Shown: piece by piece, positions 1-9,010 of the stretch
How the letters are laid out: each line of letters begins with the position of its first letter
Position numbering within the stretch: the first letter of the stretch is position 1
NCBI GenBank assembly: GCA_034698045.1
Contig: JAQGAU010000519.1
Coordinates: 1-26,755, forward strand
Length of the DNA: 26,755 nucleotides
Reading direction: 5' to 3'
Source: Paramacrobiotus richtersi
Taxonomy: Eukaryota; Tardigrada; Eutardigrada; Parachela; Macrobiotidae
The notes under the pieces: generated by a model
What the model was told of the DNA's origin: nothing
The model's input: the letters and a program-made list of their open reading frames with translations, nothing else
Databases searched by the model: none
Program-made: the position numbers and the translations under genes

Positions 1-319
1 CATTCATGCGGGTGTATTTGACATCTCGATCCTTCCAGCGGATTCCACATACATCCTCAGAGTCGTTTCGGCAGTGTTTGGTGTTGTATCGCTCGTTCGA
101 ATTCACCATTGGGCAGTTAACGGATATTGCGTTATGCATCCGGACTAGGCAACCACGGCAATGCCAACCAATGAAGCAGGTCTCGCAGGAAATACAGCAT
201 ACTTCATCGCTTGACCCCTCATAGTAGTAACCAGCCAACGATAGCTCCACAGGTGATACCATGTTATGGCGAAAGCCTTTAAAAGAATCTAGGCGATTGA
301 AAATGTTTTTCATATCCAT
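1..319 (-). CDS. BIR-domain (IAP-like) protein, N-terminal part, runs off the window
   Basis: Reading minus from ATG at 319 (second in-frame ATG at 313), the frame stays open to the window edge for 106 codons. Residues 9-13 (RLDSF) and 26-33 (LSLAGYYY) match the start of a BIR domain. C42, C45, H62 and C69 have exactly the BIR zinc spacing C-x2-C-x16-H-x6-C, and W52 sits at the conserved Trp position. BIR domains bind caspases or IAP-binding-motif peptides, or act in mitosis in survivin-type proteins. The usual acidic D-D-x-x-E before the zinc His is replaced here by C-L-V-R-M, and there are several extra Cys, so peptide binding may be altered. No RING or second BIR is visible because the 3' end lies outside. 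It is divergently arranged with the PC4-like gene. The context around both ATGs is A-rich and suitable for initiation. Confidence 0.8.
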   Translation of the reverse strand, partial: MDMKNIFNRLDSFKGFRHNMVSPVELSLAGYYYEGSSDEVCCISCETCFIGWHCRGCLVRMHNAISVNCPMVNSNERYNTKHCRNDSEDVCGIRWKDRDVKYTRMN

Positions 320-472
320 TTTTATAGCGAAAAAAAGTGACCTGCACGGAAACAATTACAACTGAATGGGAACTTGTCGGCTCGTCGCAGAACGCATCAG
401 TTCAGACATAATAATAACTTTATTACTGACTAAAACGAACTGAATTCAATTTGCAGCTGTTGCAAATGACCC

Positions 473-547
473 GCGGGTTAAATGCAATGGGGTGAATTTG
501 CCCCGCTGTTTCAAGTGCAGCGGGTTCAATGCAACGGGTTGAATTCG
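473..547. repeat. 28-bp imperfect direct repeat flanking a perfect hairpin
   Basis: Copies at 473-500 and 520-547 agree at 24 of 28 positions (core GCGGGTT-x-AATGCAA). The arms CCCGCTG (502-508) and CAGCGGG (518-524) form a perfect 7-bp stem with a 9-nt loop. Repeat and hairpin lie upstream of both divergent genes, so they could be transcription-factor sites, but no factor is identified. Confidence 0.6.
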
Positions 548-585
548 GAACGCTGGTTGATTTGCAACAATAAAGTGTCGTAGTG

Positions 586-599
586 CGACGGTACCGTCG
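586..599. repeat. 14-bp perfect palindrome CGACGGTACCGTCG
   Basis: Each half is the exact reverse complement of the other, centred on GGTACC. It lies between the two divergent genes. It could be a homodimer binding site; it could also be chance. Confidence 0.5.
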
Positions 600-698
600 T
601 TAGAATTCATCAGTTCTGTCGTTTTTTAGTTTTGAGTCAGCTTCTTACAACTTTCTGAGTTTTAGCAATGGAGTTTCTGCCTGAGTTGGTGTCTACAG

Positions 699-1705
699 AG
701 TCATCAACCGCCCAAAAGCCGAACGCAAGCCGAAAGGTCAAGGAGCAACTGCTAAGACCACCCCCGCTCCGGTGAAGCGCCCCCGCAAGCAGCAGCCCCC
801 CATGCAGGCCGCCTCGCACGCACGCTATGCTTTCTCTGAACTGGGGTGCCCGACGTACAAAATGGGGTTCGAAAAGTTCGTCTCAGCGCGCTGGATCGAT
901 GGAGAAGTTCGCGTGGTACTGGCCGAATACAAAGAGCAAACGAGTGGGATCTGGAAACCCATGAACCTGAACAAGTACATTCCACTAACCGAAACCAACT
1001 TTTTGCGTCTTTGCGGACTCATTTTGAGTGGAAAAGCTGATCTGGATGATGTCGCCTGCTCCAACCTTGGCGAAGGGAACAGTGGCAAGTTGACACCATT
1101 GTACTGTCTTGGCGACGATTGGTACGTCGGGTGGAGCCGCTACAACAACACCAACCTGATGTCGGTTCGCAAGTACTTCCAGAACCAGAACCGCGACTTA
1201 CTGCCAACCAAACTAGGACTTAGCTTCGGACAAAAGTGCTACGACGGTCTGAAGGAGCTGGTCAAGGACTTCATCATCCTGAAAGACGTTTTGACCTTGA
1301 ACGATGCCCATAAAGTGGTCAGCGACCCGAAACCTGGCTTAGCACGCGCTTCACTCAAGCAGGTAAATATCGTAGCGTTACGCGATAACAGTACCACATG
1401 ATTATAATGTTATAGAGAAATTAACAAATTTTCGGACGTCTCTGCAGGAACTAGCCGAGATTTTGTTCCACACGATTCGGGATGGACGTGAAAGCAGCCT
1501 AATGCCAGTGCCGATCTACGGACCGCCGTCTGATGAGGAGTGGACCAATGCCGAAAAATTCGTGCTGGACAATAAGCGTATTGAAGGAATTTTGCTACTG
1601 GCTGACCAACTGGATGTCGGTCAGGTACTGTTACTGGATACAAAGGGATTTGTGCATGCGAATCGTGTTGCTGTTCGTACGCTGTTTGACAAAATGCTGA
1701 TGTAA
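699..1705 (+). CDS. Tandem PC4-like (transcriptional coactivator p15 type) ssDNA-binding protein, two exons
   Basis: The coding frame is open from 685. Exon 699-1362 ends in phase 0 at AAGCAG|GTAAAT, an 85-nt intron follows, and exon 1448-1705 (after TCTGCAG) ends at TAA. A Lys/Pro-rich stretch (about 709-800) precedes two PC4-like units. Unit one (about 856-1030) has FEKFVSARW, an acidic AEYK and an LTETNFLRL helix. Unit two (about 1110-1265) has WYVGWSRY, SVRKYF and LLPTKLGLSF, close to the family's V-x-x-R-x-(F/Y) ... LLPTK-x-G-(I/L)-(S/N) pattern. PC4 proteins bind single-stranded DNA and assist RNA polymerase II transcription. Most have one such domain, so the pair is unusual. Exon two has a separate C-terminal region I do not recognise. 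The start is uncertain: ATG 802 is in frame but would drop the basic tail; ATG 487-491 spliced to 699 is phase-compatible; ATG 668 is in the wrong frame. Confidence 0.72.
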
Positions 1706-2100
1706 TAACTGCACTAACACTGCTGTTACCTTTTGGATGAGATCGCCCCTTACATTCAGTCGTTCTTTACTTATGTATATTTTACAGCATAATTCGCACG
1801 ATTTTTCCTCAGTTTTTTGTTGTTTTTTCTGGGAATGTTATTCGATTGCTTATTCGTGCATATTTACTATCTCTACCACTTATACTTTGGCAGTAGCTGT
1901 GTCCTTAACACTGAAACTTCAACGAACAAAAAAGGCGGAAAAAAATTACTGACGCTTGCTCTCCAGTATGCTATTCACATCTAGTACGACTCACACACTG
2001 CAGAACGGCCCGACAGGTTCTTGAGTCTGACAATCCAGCATAAATCACGACTGAAACGAGTTCCCAACTTCCAAATGTACTTTTTTGGCACTCAAAAAAA
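1706..2100. other. Intergenic, probable 3' flank of the PC4-like gene
   Basis: AT-rich sequence with no convincing coding frame. No AATAAA signal was seen just after the stop. Nothing further recognised. Confidence 0.4.
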
Positions 2101-2830
2101 GCTAACTGCTAAATTTCGACGTTCATAATTTAACACTTTGCTAAATTTTCACTAGCTACCATGTTAAATCTGTACCAGAACTGATTGTGAAAAATATTAG
2201 TAAATGTGTAATGTTGCTGGTTGAATTCATATGTTTGTGTGTTTCTGCTGCTGAAAAATAGTTAACTGCGAAATTTCGACGTTTATAATTTAACATTTTT
2301 GTTAATTTTTTACTTGCTGCTATGTTAAATCCGTATCAAAACTGATTATGAAAAATATTAGTAAATGCAAAATATTGCTGGTTGAATTTATATAATTGTG
2401 TGTTTCTGCTGCTCACAAATAGTTAACTGCGAAATTTTGACGTTCATAATTGAACATTTTTGTTAATTTTTTACTTACTGCTATGTTAAATCCGTATCAA
2501 AACCGATAGTGAAAAATATTAGTACATGCGCAATTTTGCTGGTTGAATTCATATGTTCGTGTGTTTCTGCTGCTCAAAAATAGTTAACTGCGAAATTTTG
2601 ACGTTCATGATTTAACATTTTTGTTAATTTTTTACTTGCTGCTATGTTAAATCCGTATCAAAACTGATTATGAAAAATATTAGTAAATGCGCAATTTTGC
2701 TAGCTGAATTACTACACCTGTCTGTTTTTGGCAATAAAAAATAGCAGGACGATGAATTTTGATACTCGAATTTTAACAGTACTGTTGTTATGATTTTTTA
2801 GTAGCCAAGCATGTTGGAAACCAGTAATAG
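2101..2830. repeat. 161-bp tandem repeat array, about 4.5 units
   Basis: Units start with G(C/T)TAACTGC at 2101, 2261, 2422 and 2583, giving lengths 160, 161, 161 and 161. A fifth, strongly diverged partial copy runs from 2744 to about 2830. Each unit contains TTCATAATTTAACA, TGTTAAATC, GAAAAATATTAGTA and a TTTCTGCTGCT segment. Units 2-4 are closely similar while the outer copies are more diverged, as expected for an array homogenised in the middle. No coding frame runs through it. It is a minisatellite or an internal tandem block of a mobile element; no terminal repeats were identified. Confidence 0.9.
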
Positions 2831-2868
2831 GCTTGCAGCCGTTAACTGCCCACATCAATCAGCAATCA

Positions 2869-2953
2869 GCCTCTGTAGCATAGCGGTTAATGCGCCGCTC
2901 TAATAAGTAAGATAGTCAGGCGGAGATCGCGAGTTCAAACCTCGCCGGAAGCA
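2869..2953 (+). tRNA. tRNA-like Pol III element, probable tRNA pseudogene or SINE head
   Basis: A cloverleaf can be drawn. The acceptor stem 2869-2875 / 2946-2952 has one C-A mismatch and one wobble; discriminator A2953. The D stem is 2878-2881 / 2890-2893, the variable loop AGATC, and the T arm has stem GCGAG/CTCGC with loop TTCAAAC. A-box TAGCATAGCGG and B-box GAGTTCAAACC are near consensus. The anticodon stem CCGCT / GGCGG (2895-2899 / 2919-2923) closes a 19-nt loop. It begins CTAATA, so removing 12 nt after position 37 would leave anticodon AAT (Ile). The body does not resemble the usual animal tRNA-Ile(AAT), so I think a tRNA-derived element or pseudogene more likely than a working intron-containing tRNA. 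Confidence 0.6.
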
Positions 2954-2955
2954 CA

Positions 2956-2961
2956 TTTTTT
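2956..2961 (+). terminator. Pol III T-run terminator
   Basis: Six T residues begin three bases after the tRNA-like body, with further short T-runs downstream, as expected for RNA polymerase III termination. Confidence 0.65.
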
Positions 2962-3647
2962 CTTTTCTTTTCTGAATAGAGTACGAGATTTCAGTTGACA
3001 CAGCTTCTCCATACAGTAGAACATTGTAGTTCAGACAGCAATACAGTGCAGTACATTGTAGCCAAACAACGCTATAAATCTACTGTGAAACTGGAAACTA
3101 CTCGGATTCATCCAATTGCGGCAAGAAAAAGAATCAAGTCATTGCGCTACAACGATCTCACACTCATAGATGCAGGAATGCTACCGTATCAACCTAATGT
3201 CCTCAAATTTTTGTTTTGCAAATAAACCCATAAAAGTTACAAACAAAATTTCAAACAAATTCTCGACTAGTCAGCAGGTTTTTAATTGTCCAAATGTAAG
3301 TGCCTTTGTTAAGGGTTTGCCAAATGATAAATAATAGTGCACGCTAAAATCAAAGAGCGATGCAGACTACGCGCCGATCGTAGGAAAAAAAAATGAAAAC
3401 ATGATGCGGCTTACACCGAGGGAGAAAAACGGTTCTGCATTGTATTCTTATTCAAATCCAGTATTTTATTCTTTACATTGTACCACATTCATCGACTTAC
3501 ACTTTGAATCAGTTTCAATAAGCCAAACGGCCCGCAACTGTGAACAACTGTTCATAATAACTAGCGAGAACTGCTGGTAGGCTTTATTATCACAATTATT
3601 CGTCTGATTATGTTAATTAATTATTCAAATTTCGATTTTTCGCCTTG
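2962..3647. other. No supported gene
   Basis: AT-rich sequence. A 76-codon plus frame at 2995-3225 has no splice context or recognisable motif and was not accepted. Nothing else seen. Confidence 0.4.
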
Positions 3648-3684
3648 TGACGTCAGCGCCGCACTGATTTGCCACCGTATATAT
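3648..3684. promoter_or_regulatory. CRE palindrome plus TATA-like box
   Basis: A perfect cAMP-response element TGACGTCA (3648-3655) lies 22 bases before TATATAT (3678-3684), a spacing suited to a core promoter reading plus. Both motifs are palindromic, so orientation is ambiguous. No supported gene starts just downstream on plus. Confidence 0.35.
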
Positions 3685-3879
3685 CAGAGTAATCAACCAC
3701 ACCCCATAACCGGAACAATTCATACTACCTCCCGAGCAAAACCACTTTTGAAACAAAATCAATATATTCTCTTCGAAATAATGTTGTCATTCATCAAGTC
3801 ACTGTCATTGTGGACTACCTACACCAAAAATGCAGTACGTCTCTTCTTGAGACAAATAACAACCTAGCCAAGCGAAAAC

Positions 3880-4365
3880 CTACCGACGCAGTTTCCGGTG
3901 ATCGTCCAGGACAATCTCTGTCTGTTCCGAAAACAATAAATAATGTCTCCATCTATTGGAATCAAAACCCCAGAGGCACATAGTCTGCTTCATTGATCGG
4001 TGTGTGTGTACCATACAATAATGGTGGATGAAATGTCCACGGCAGCAGTCCAAATCCTCATATTCTATGCAGGCCGCATCGGGATTAGTGTGCAAGTCCA
4101 AAAAGCATTCACCGCGCATCTCCACGAAACTCCCATGCAAGACGAGAAATTGTCGACGTTTTTCACGATTAGCAATTTGTAAGTGATGTTCGGGTTTACG
4201 AAGCATTATTGCACCGCATAGACGCTCAGCATCCGTTAACGTGATCAATCCACAACTAGGTGCCGTCGATGCAGTCGGATTTTGGAAACTTTCAAACAGT
4301 CCAGCCGGGGCAAGAAAGATAAATAGATAAATACGCAGATCATCGCATATACTGTTAATCTCCTC
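3880..4365 (-). CDS. Cys/His-rich exon, unknown function, probably 3'-terminal
   Basis: A candidate acceptor (CTCGTAG, 4366-4372) is followed directly by 161 open codons to TAG at 3880, long for non-coding sequence of this composition. A hydrophobic stretch (about residues 10-20, IYLFIFLAPAG) comes first. The central part, about residues 98-130, is rich in Cys and His (CIEYEDLDCC, then HFIHHYC, then TMC), suggesting metal binding or disulfides. I do not recognise the family. The C/H spacing loosely recalls the BIR protein at the left edge but lacks a proper C-x2-C. Upstream exons were not established; an initiator is missing, so this cannot be a whole gene. Confidence 0.4.
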   Translation of the reverse strand, partial: EEINSICDDLRIYLFIFLAPAGLFESFQNPTASTAPSCGLITLTDAERLCGAIMLRKPEHHLQIANREKRRQFLVLHGSFVEMRGECFLDLHTNPDAACIEYEDLDCCRGHFIHHYCMVHTHRSMKQTMCLWGFDSNRWRHYLLFSEQTEIVLDDHRKLRR

Positions 4366-4420
4366 CTACGAGCGTGTGCTTGAAACCGTATTCAACAACT
4401 GTGCAACACGCTAGCGTTTC

Positions 4421-4729
4421 TCACCACCCACGGAAAAACAGTAGGAAACATTCTCTCCGAAAATGATCACAAATCGTTTCGCTGGTCAGCTGTCGCGTCC
4501 ACCGCCACACAACCATTCGCCGGCGTTCGTGGAGACCGCCCAGTGAGGCCTGCCGCACTTCCCGTCCGTCAATGGCGAGGGGGAAGTCGATCCATTGGGG
4601 AACTGAACAATGGGAATTTGCTGCTTGCAGTGCGCTGATCATGTTGGCATGGTTCTCGAAGGGCTTGGGGGGATTGCCCGTGAGACTTCGGTGGTGGCAT
4701 CGCCGGTTGGTTATACACAAAATGATCAT
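4421..4729 (-). CDS. Hypothetical 102-codon frame, doubtful
   Basis: ATG at 4729 opens 102 codons with a basic segment (HERRRMVVWRW) and a Cys/Phe-rich end. The neighbouring minus frame over the same bases is Ser/Thr/Pro-rich and coding-like but carries several stops, so which frame was ever used is unclear. No splice site or family motif supports it. It lies between two better candidates on the same strand. Confidence 0.2.
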   Translation of the reverse strand: MIILCITNRRCHHRSLTGNPPKPFENHANMISALQAANSHCSVPQWIDFPLAIDGREVRQASLGGLHERRRMVVWRWTRQLTSETICDHFRRECFLLFFRGW

Positions 4730-4854
4730 GAGATTTCGGCGGTGGGGAGTGTGCTGTCCAAAATGGCCACGTTCAGAGGGACATCAGCTTCAGTATCACA
4801 AATGGACTGCTGCAGACTAGGCATGCGACGGATCAGCAAATTCATTGCCCCGTT

Positions 4855-5055
4855 TTAGGCAGCAGTGTGGGTTCGGCCATCCACATCCGGACGGCGATCA
4901 CGCAGCACTGACCCGCATGACGGAACGGAAGGACGTCCTGGGGCCGCATTATCCGAATCAGACGAGGACAGGCTGGTTGGCGATGACCAAGTGCTCTTAT
5001 CACCCTTACCACAACCATTTTGCATAGTCAGCGTCAACAGTGAATCCTGAGCATC
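4855..5055 (-). CDS. Ser-rich exon with strong acceptor, unknown gene
   Basis: A good 3' splice site (AATTTTGTTACAG, ending at 5056) is followed by 66 open codons to TAA at 4855. The peptide starts DAQDSLLTLTMQ, then becomes Ser-rich (STWSSPTSLSSSDSD), typical of disordered, phosphorylatable regions. An internal donor-like GTAAGGG lies after codon 15, so the exon could be shorter. After the TAA the same frame stays protein-like for another 40 codons. It begins in phase 0, which fits the donor at 6937/6936, but the decayed JNK copy would then lie inside that intron. Function unknown. Confidence 0.4.
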   Translation of the reverse strand, partial: DAQDSLLTLTMQNGCGKGDKSTWSSPTSLSSSDSDNAAPGRPSVPSCGSVLRDRRPDVDGRTHTAA

Positions 5056-5089
5056 CTGTAACAAAATTATATCGTAAAAGTCACACAAC

Positions 5090-5760
5090 GCTACCGTCGA
5101 GTACTATAAACCAATAAATGTATCGTTACGCAATTTTTGCGGTAAACAATGTTGGCGAGATATGATTCTCTTAATCCAGTTTGAATGGGGCAGTGTCCCA
5201 CGAAACCGGGAATTATTATGAACCCAATTTTTGAACCACGCCGCCGACTGAGCTATCAGATTATTGAACAATAATAGAAAACTGATACCGCCAGATCACA
5301 AATTAACCGCAGCAGTGGAAATGCCGGAGCTTAAAAAAACATAATAAAAGAAGCTAACTTGTCAGCTGCATCTTATTATTGACACTCAAGCTGTCCGTTG
5401 ATCTGACACACTGAATGCACGATGCTGTGGCGCTCTGTATTGCTGCGTTAATGAGATTTCGCGTAATAATCAAAAAATTCTTTAATGGAGAGAAATGTAT
5501 GCAGCGATTTCACCTCCAAATTAACTGTTGCGAAAGGTTTAGAATATTCAAAATGAGTTAAGTAAATTAGTTTCTTAAATCAATTACGCTAATCATGTGC
5601 ACCATGCAGTACACAATTCAGTTAGTATTGTGTATACACTCACTTTTAATTTATCAGCTCAACGACAACATCACACTAAATATATGCGCTTACGGTTCAA
5701 CACCACTAAATATACGGCAGTTTTGTAACCCTACCAGGATTTCTGGACAATAATATCGAC
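5090..5760. other. No supported gene
   Basis: AT-rich, no long frames on either strand. The C-terminal remains of the decayed JNK copy could extend into the right part, but I could not align them. Confidence 0.35.
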
Positions 5761-5783
5761 TTCAACTACTGCGCTTACTCTGT

Positions 5784-6438
<655 letters not shown>

Positions 6439-6936
6439 GGTACTTTTGATTTTTCTTCTTTCTGCGCTTATCTCGCTAACATCGGGCCACAATAAAGCAA
6501 AAGAGATGGTACCTTATCAGCGCAAACAAAAATGGAAAGACAAATCTCTATCTTTCTTGAAAGTGAAAGTAATGCTAGACTGAAGCATCAAATTAAAATC
6601 AACCTCGAAAGCATGTTTATCGTTCGGACTTACATTTTTATGATTAACCAGATTCATGAGCTTGAATTCGCAGTATCCTCGTTTAGCGTGCGTGACGTTC
6701 TGAAAGGTCGACTGAGCTTCTTAATTGCTACATTCTGTCCAATGACATTATCATATGCCCCGCTGAAAGAGATAAAATGATTATTATGTTTAACATCACT
6801 GCACGTAGTAACAAGCTACAAATCATATTTCAACCAAGCAACCCGGTACAATAAATGCCCAGATAATAGTCGAAGCAATCTCACACTTACGAATCATACA
6901 TTAAGAGAAACAAAGAAGGCCAATCAAAGCCCTTAC
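6439..6936. other. No supported gene
   Basis: An 82-codon plus frame (6532-6780) starting at ATG has no recognisable motif or splice context. No other signal seen. Confidence 0.3.
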
Positions 6937-7210
6937 CGAACCGGCAGCTTCCACCGTATCCTTCACATTTCCCGCCTCACTCCCTCATACCCCGCTGCCA
7001 CCAGCCCCTCGCACTATCCCTCACTTGTCGACCACTTCCTTCTTTTCGGACGAGTAGCGGCGAAAACTTTCGGGGGCAGGGCCGATGCCGTCTGCAGGAC
7101 CGGTGCGGTCACCGAAATAGCTTTGCCGACAGGTGCCGTGGCATTGTTGTGAGGTAATGCAATCCGGGAGAAATCGACACTGCCGCTCGCTGTCTGACAC
7201 GGTGTTGAGC
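6937..7210 (-). other. Unknown coding-like segment with good splice sites but interrupted frame
   Basis: Acceptor TGTGTTTGCAG ends at 7211. In 7025-7210 two frames are open: one Ala/Pro/Lys-rich (about GKAISVTAPVLQ, RPKRRK), the other ending RRYSSEKKEVVDK just before TGA at 7022-7024. The latter frame stays protein-like through a second TGA and ends EAGNVKDTVEAAGS at a strong donor (GTAAGG, from 6936). A donor-like GTGAGG also starts at 7024. The two stops mean either alternative splicing I cannot resolve or decay. Neither open frame fits the phase-0 end of the exon at 8545-8819. Function unknown. Confidence 0.35.
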
Positions 7211-7385
7211 CTGCAAACACAACAACATTCGCGCTGTTTGATCGGTAATCTCGGTAATTAAACTGTTGCCGGGGCGCTCGAACGTTGTTGCAGAAATACA
7301 TACATTCGTCAGTCACCAGGAAGTGTGATAATTCAAATAAATCCCTGTCACACACACACTGCGATGTATTATTCCTGGTAATCAA

Positions 7386-8544
7386 TCAACCGCATCGCGG
7401 TCCTTTTGAACTTACACAAGTAATACATTTAGTTAAAAAGTTCAACAGGAAGTCAACTGTATCTCTCTAGTACAATGTTCAAAAAATGCCATACAGCTAA
7501 GAGAAATATATTCGAAAGAACTGTAATTCACAGCATTTCAAAATACAAAGGAAAGCAAGTTCAAAATTGTGTTCTGCGAGATTCTGAATGGCTTGTGCAG
7601 ATTAGAAGATCATTAGGTAAAGCAGCAGTTAGATTTTGATAAAATGGACTTTTATTATAATTATAGCAATATTTTGTTTTAATCAGTAAGACCCAACATT
7701 TTTTCGCTATGATTTGATCTGCACAGTTCTTATCAATTTATATTCTGTTTAATAAATGCATATGGCAAATGACTCAACACGAAACGCGCCGAATATGTTT
7801 AAAAAAAATCAACAATAACTTTGTTTGTTAAAGGCAAAAGCATCAATCAATTCAGCGAAACGGGATAGAGGGATAGTGCGAACTGCCCCGTACCTACTCT
7901 ATTTTTTTAATCATTATTCATAAAAAACTGATTATTAAAATCTTATTAGTTTGACGAAATGCAGAGAAAAAGAAGCGCACACGATACAAACACCAAACTA
8001 ATGTATTCGGTTTCGTCTTCTAGCCTATTTTTTTCTAAACTTTCACTTGACCTATTAATCAAGCGTGAAAAATGTGCGAACATGCCTCTTGAATAAAATA
8101 TCAAGTGCACCTCACGCAAAGTACGCTCATTTTCATATGAATCCCGTCAGAAGAAACCGACGGTATTTTTCATAGCCTTTTTGTTTTATAAAGAACGGAA
8201 ACATACCGTGAAAATGGCTGAATATCCAATGACAAAAACACAACTTTTCACACTGGTAAAACGATACTAGAAAAATGCTAAATGTATTCAGGCGGTATAA
8301 AACAGATACCGATCAAATTTTTATCCGACTGCATTATAAAATAGGAAAAAGTGACCAAATGTACTGAAGTTTGATTAATAATTATGGCATTCACATCTAG
8401 AATTATTTCCCTCTATACATAAAAGTTAGGTGTTATTTCCTTGTACTTCATTTTTGTTTTCGCCTTCAGGCAACCTAAACGTTACAGTCCGCGCAGTAAT
8501 GAGGCGAATTTTCAAAATTGTTCCGTTTTTCCACATTCTTTTAC
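7386..8544. other. Long AT-rich stretch without supported genes
   Basis: No long frame, RNA gene or clear repeat was recognised on either strand. It is probably intronic or intergenic to the flanking minus-strand exon candidates. Confidence 0.4.
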
Positions 8545-8819
8545 CTGTAATCGATGCTGCAGTGATCCGTTGGTATAAATCTTCGTCGCATTAATTGGAG
8601 GTGGTATACTAATAGATGCAGGACGAGTTAGTCCTCTGACAGAATCCCGGGAAGTCCTTTTACCGAAGGCAACAGGTTGTTCAACAAGTGAATCAACAGA
8701 CGCCACTCGGCGTGAAGTATCCAATTGACTGGAAAGGTTGCAATCCACTCTGGATCCGGTTAATGATTGTCGATATTTCGTTAATTCCTCAAAGATTGGA
8801 TTAAATAACTGTTCGTCAT
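8545..8819 (-). CDS. Internal exon of an unidentified gene
   Basis: The acceptor TTTCTCACTTTGCAG ends at 8820 and the donor TTACAG|GTAAAA begins at 8544. The 275-nt exon between them is fully open in one frame: two leading bases, then 91 codons ending in phase 0. It starts DEQLFNPIFEELTKYRQSL and is mostly polar with Ser/Arg clusters (LDTSRRVASVDS, KRTSRDSVRG) and a short proline run (SISIPPPIN). This looks like a regulatory, phosphorylatable segment rather than a catalytic domain. I do not recognise the family. The intact frame and paired splice sites make it one of the better exon calls here. Partner exons were not established. Confidence 0.55.
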
Positions 8820-9010
8820 CTGCAAAGTGAGAAATATTAACAGCAACACGAAATCGTGTGGCAGATTATTCGATTTACTTCGCAGCTGTACAACGGTTCC
8901 TTGTACTTGGTACGCTATGAATACGCTTGCCTGCTACTATAACATGGCTTGCGCCATAATTTACAAAATCGGACCAAAACAAACACACAATCAATCAACA
9001 AGTCCGTAAA

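Larger units (their letters stand above)
320..698. promoter_or_regulatory. Shared intergenic region between divergent BIR-like and PC4-like genes
   Basis: This stretch separates the minus-strand BIR start (319) from the first supported PC4-gene exon (699). It holds a 28-bp imperfect direct repeat, a perf 7-bp-stem inverted repeat and a 14-bp palindrome, listed separately. A bidirectional promoter is inferred from gene orientation only; I see no clear TATA box. Part of it may be the first intron of the PC4-like gene. Confidence 0.4.

Noticed and set aside
6-224. 72-codon plus frame at the left edge
   Set aside because: It is the antisense shadow of the BIR-domain gene, which has exact family spacing on minus.
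2869-2953. Functional intron-containing tRNA-Ile(AAT)
   Set aside because: The body differs from the conserved animal tRNA-Ile(AAT), the acceptor stem has a mismatch, and the tandem-repeat context suits a tRNA-derived element.
3880-4365. Second BIR domain in the Cys/His-rich frame
   Set aside because: No C-x2-C pair and the His-Cys distances do not fit; only loose resemblance to the left-edge BIR protein.
4855-5055. Stop-codon readthrough or non-standard genetic code to explain in-frame stops
   Set aside because: Several different stop codons interrupt decayed regions while the sound genes end normally at TAA, TGA or TAG; decay or splicing is simpler.
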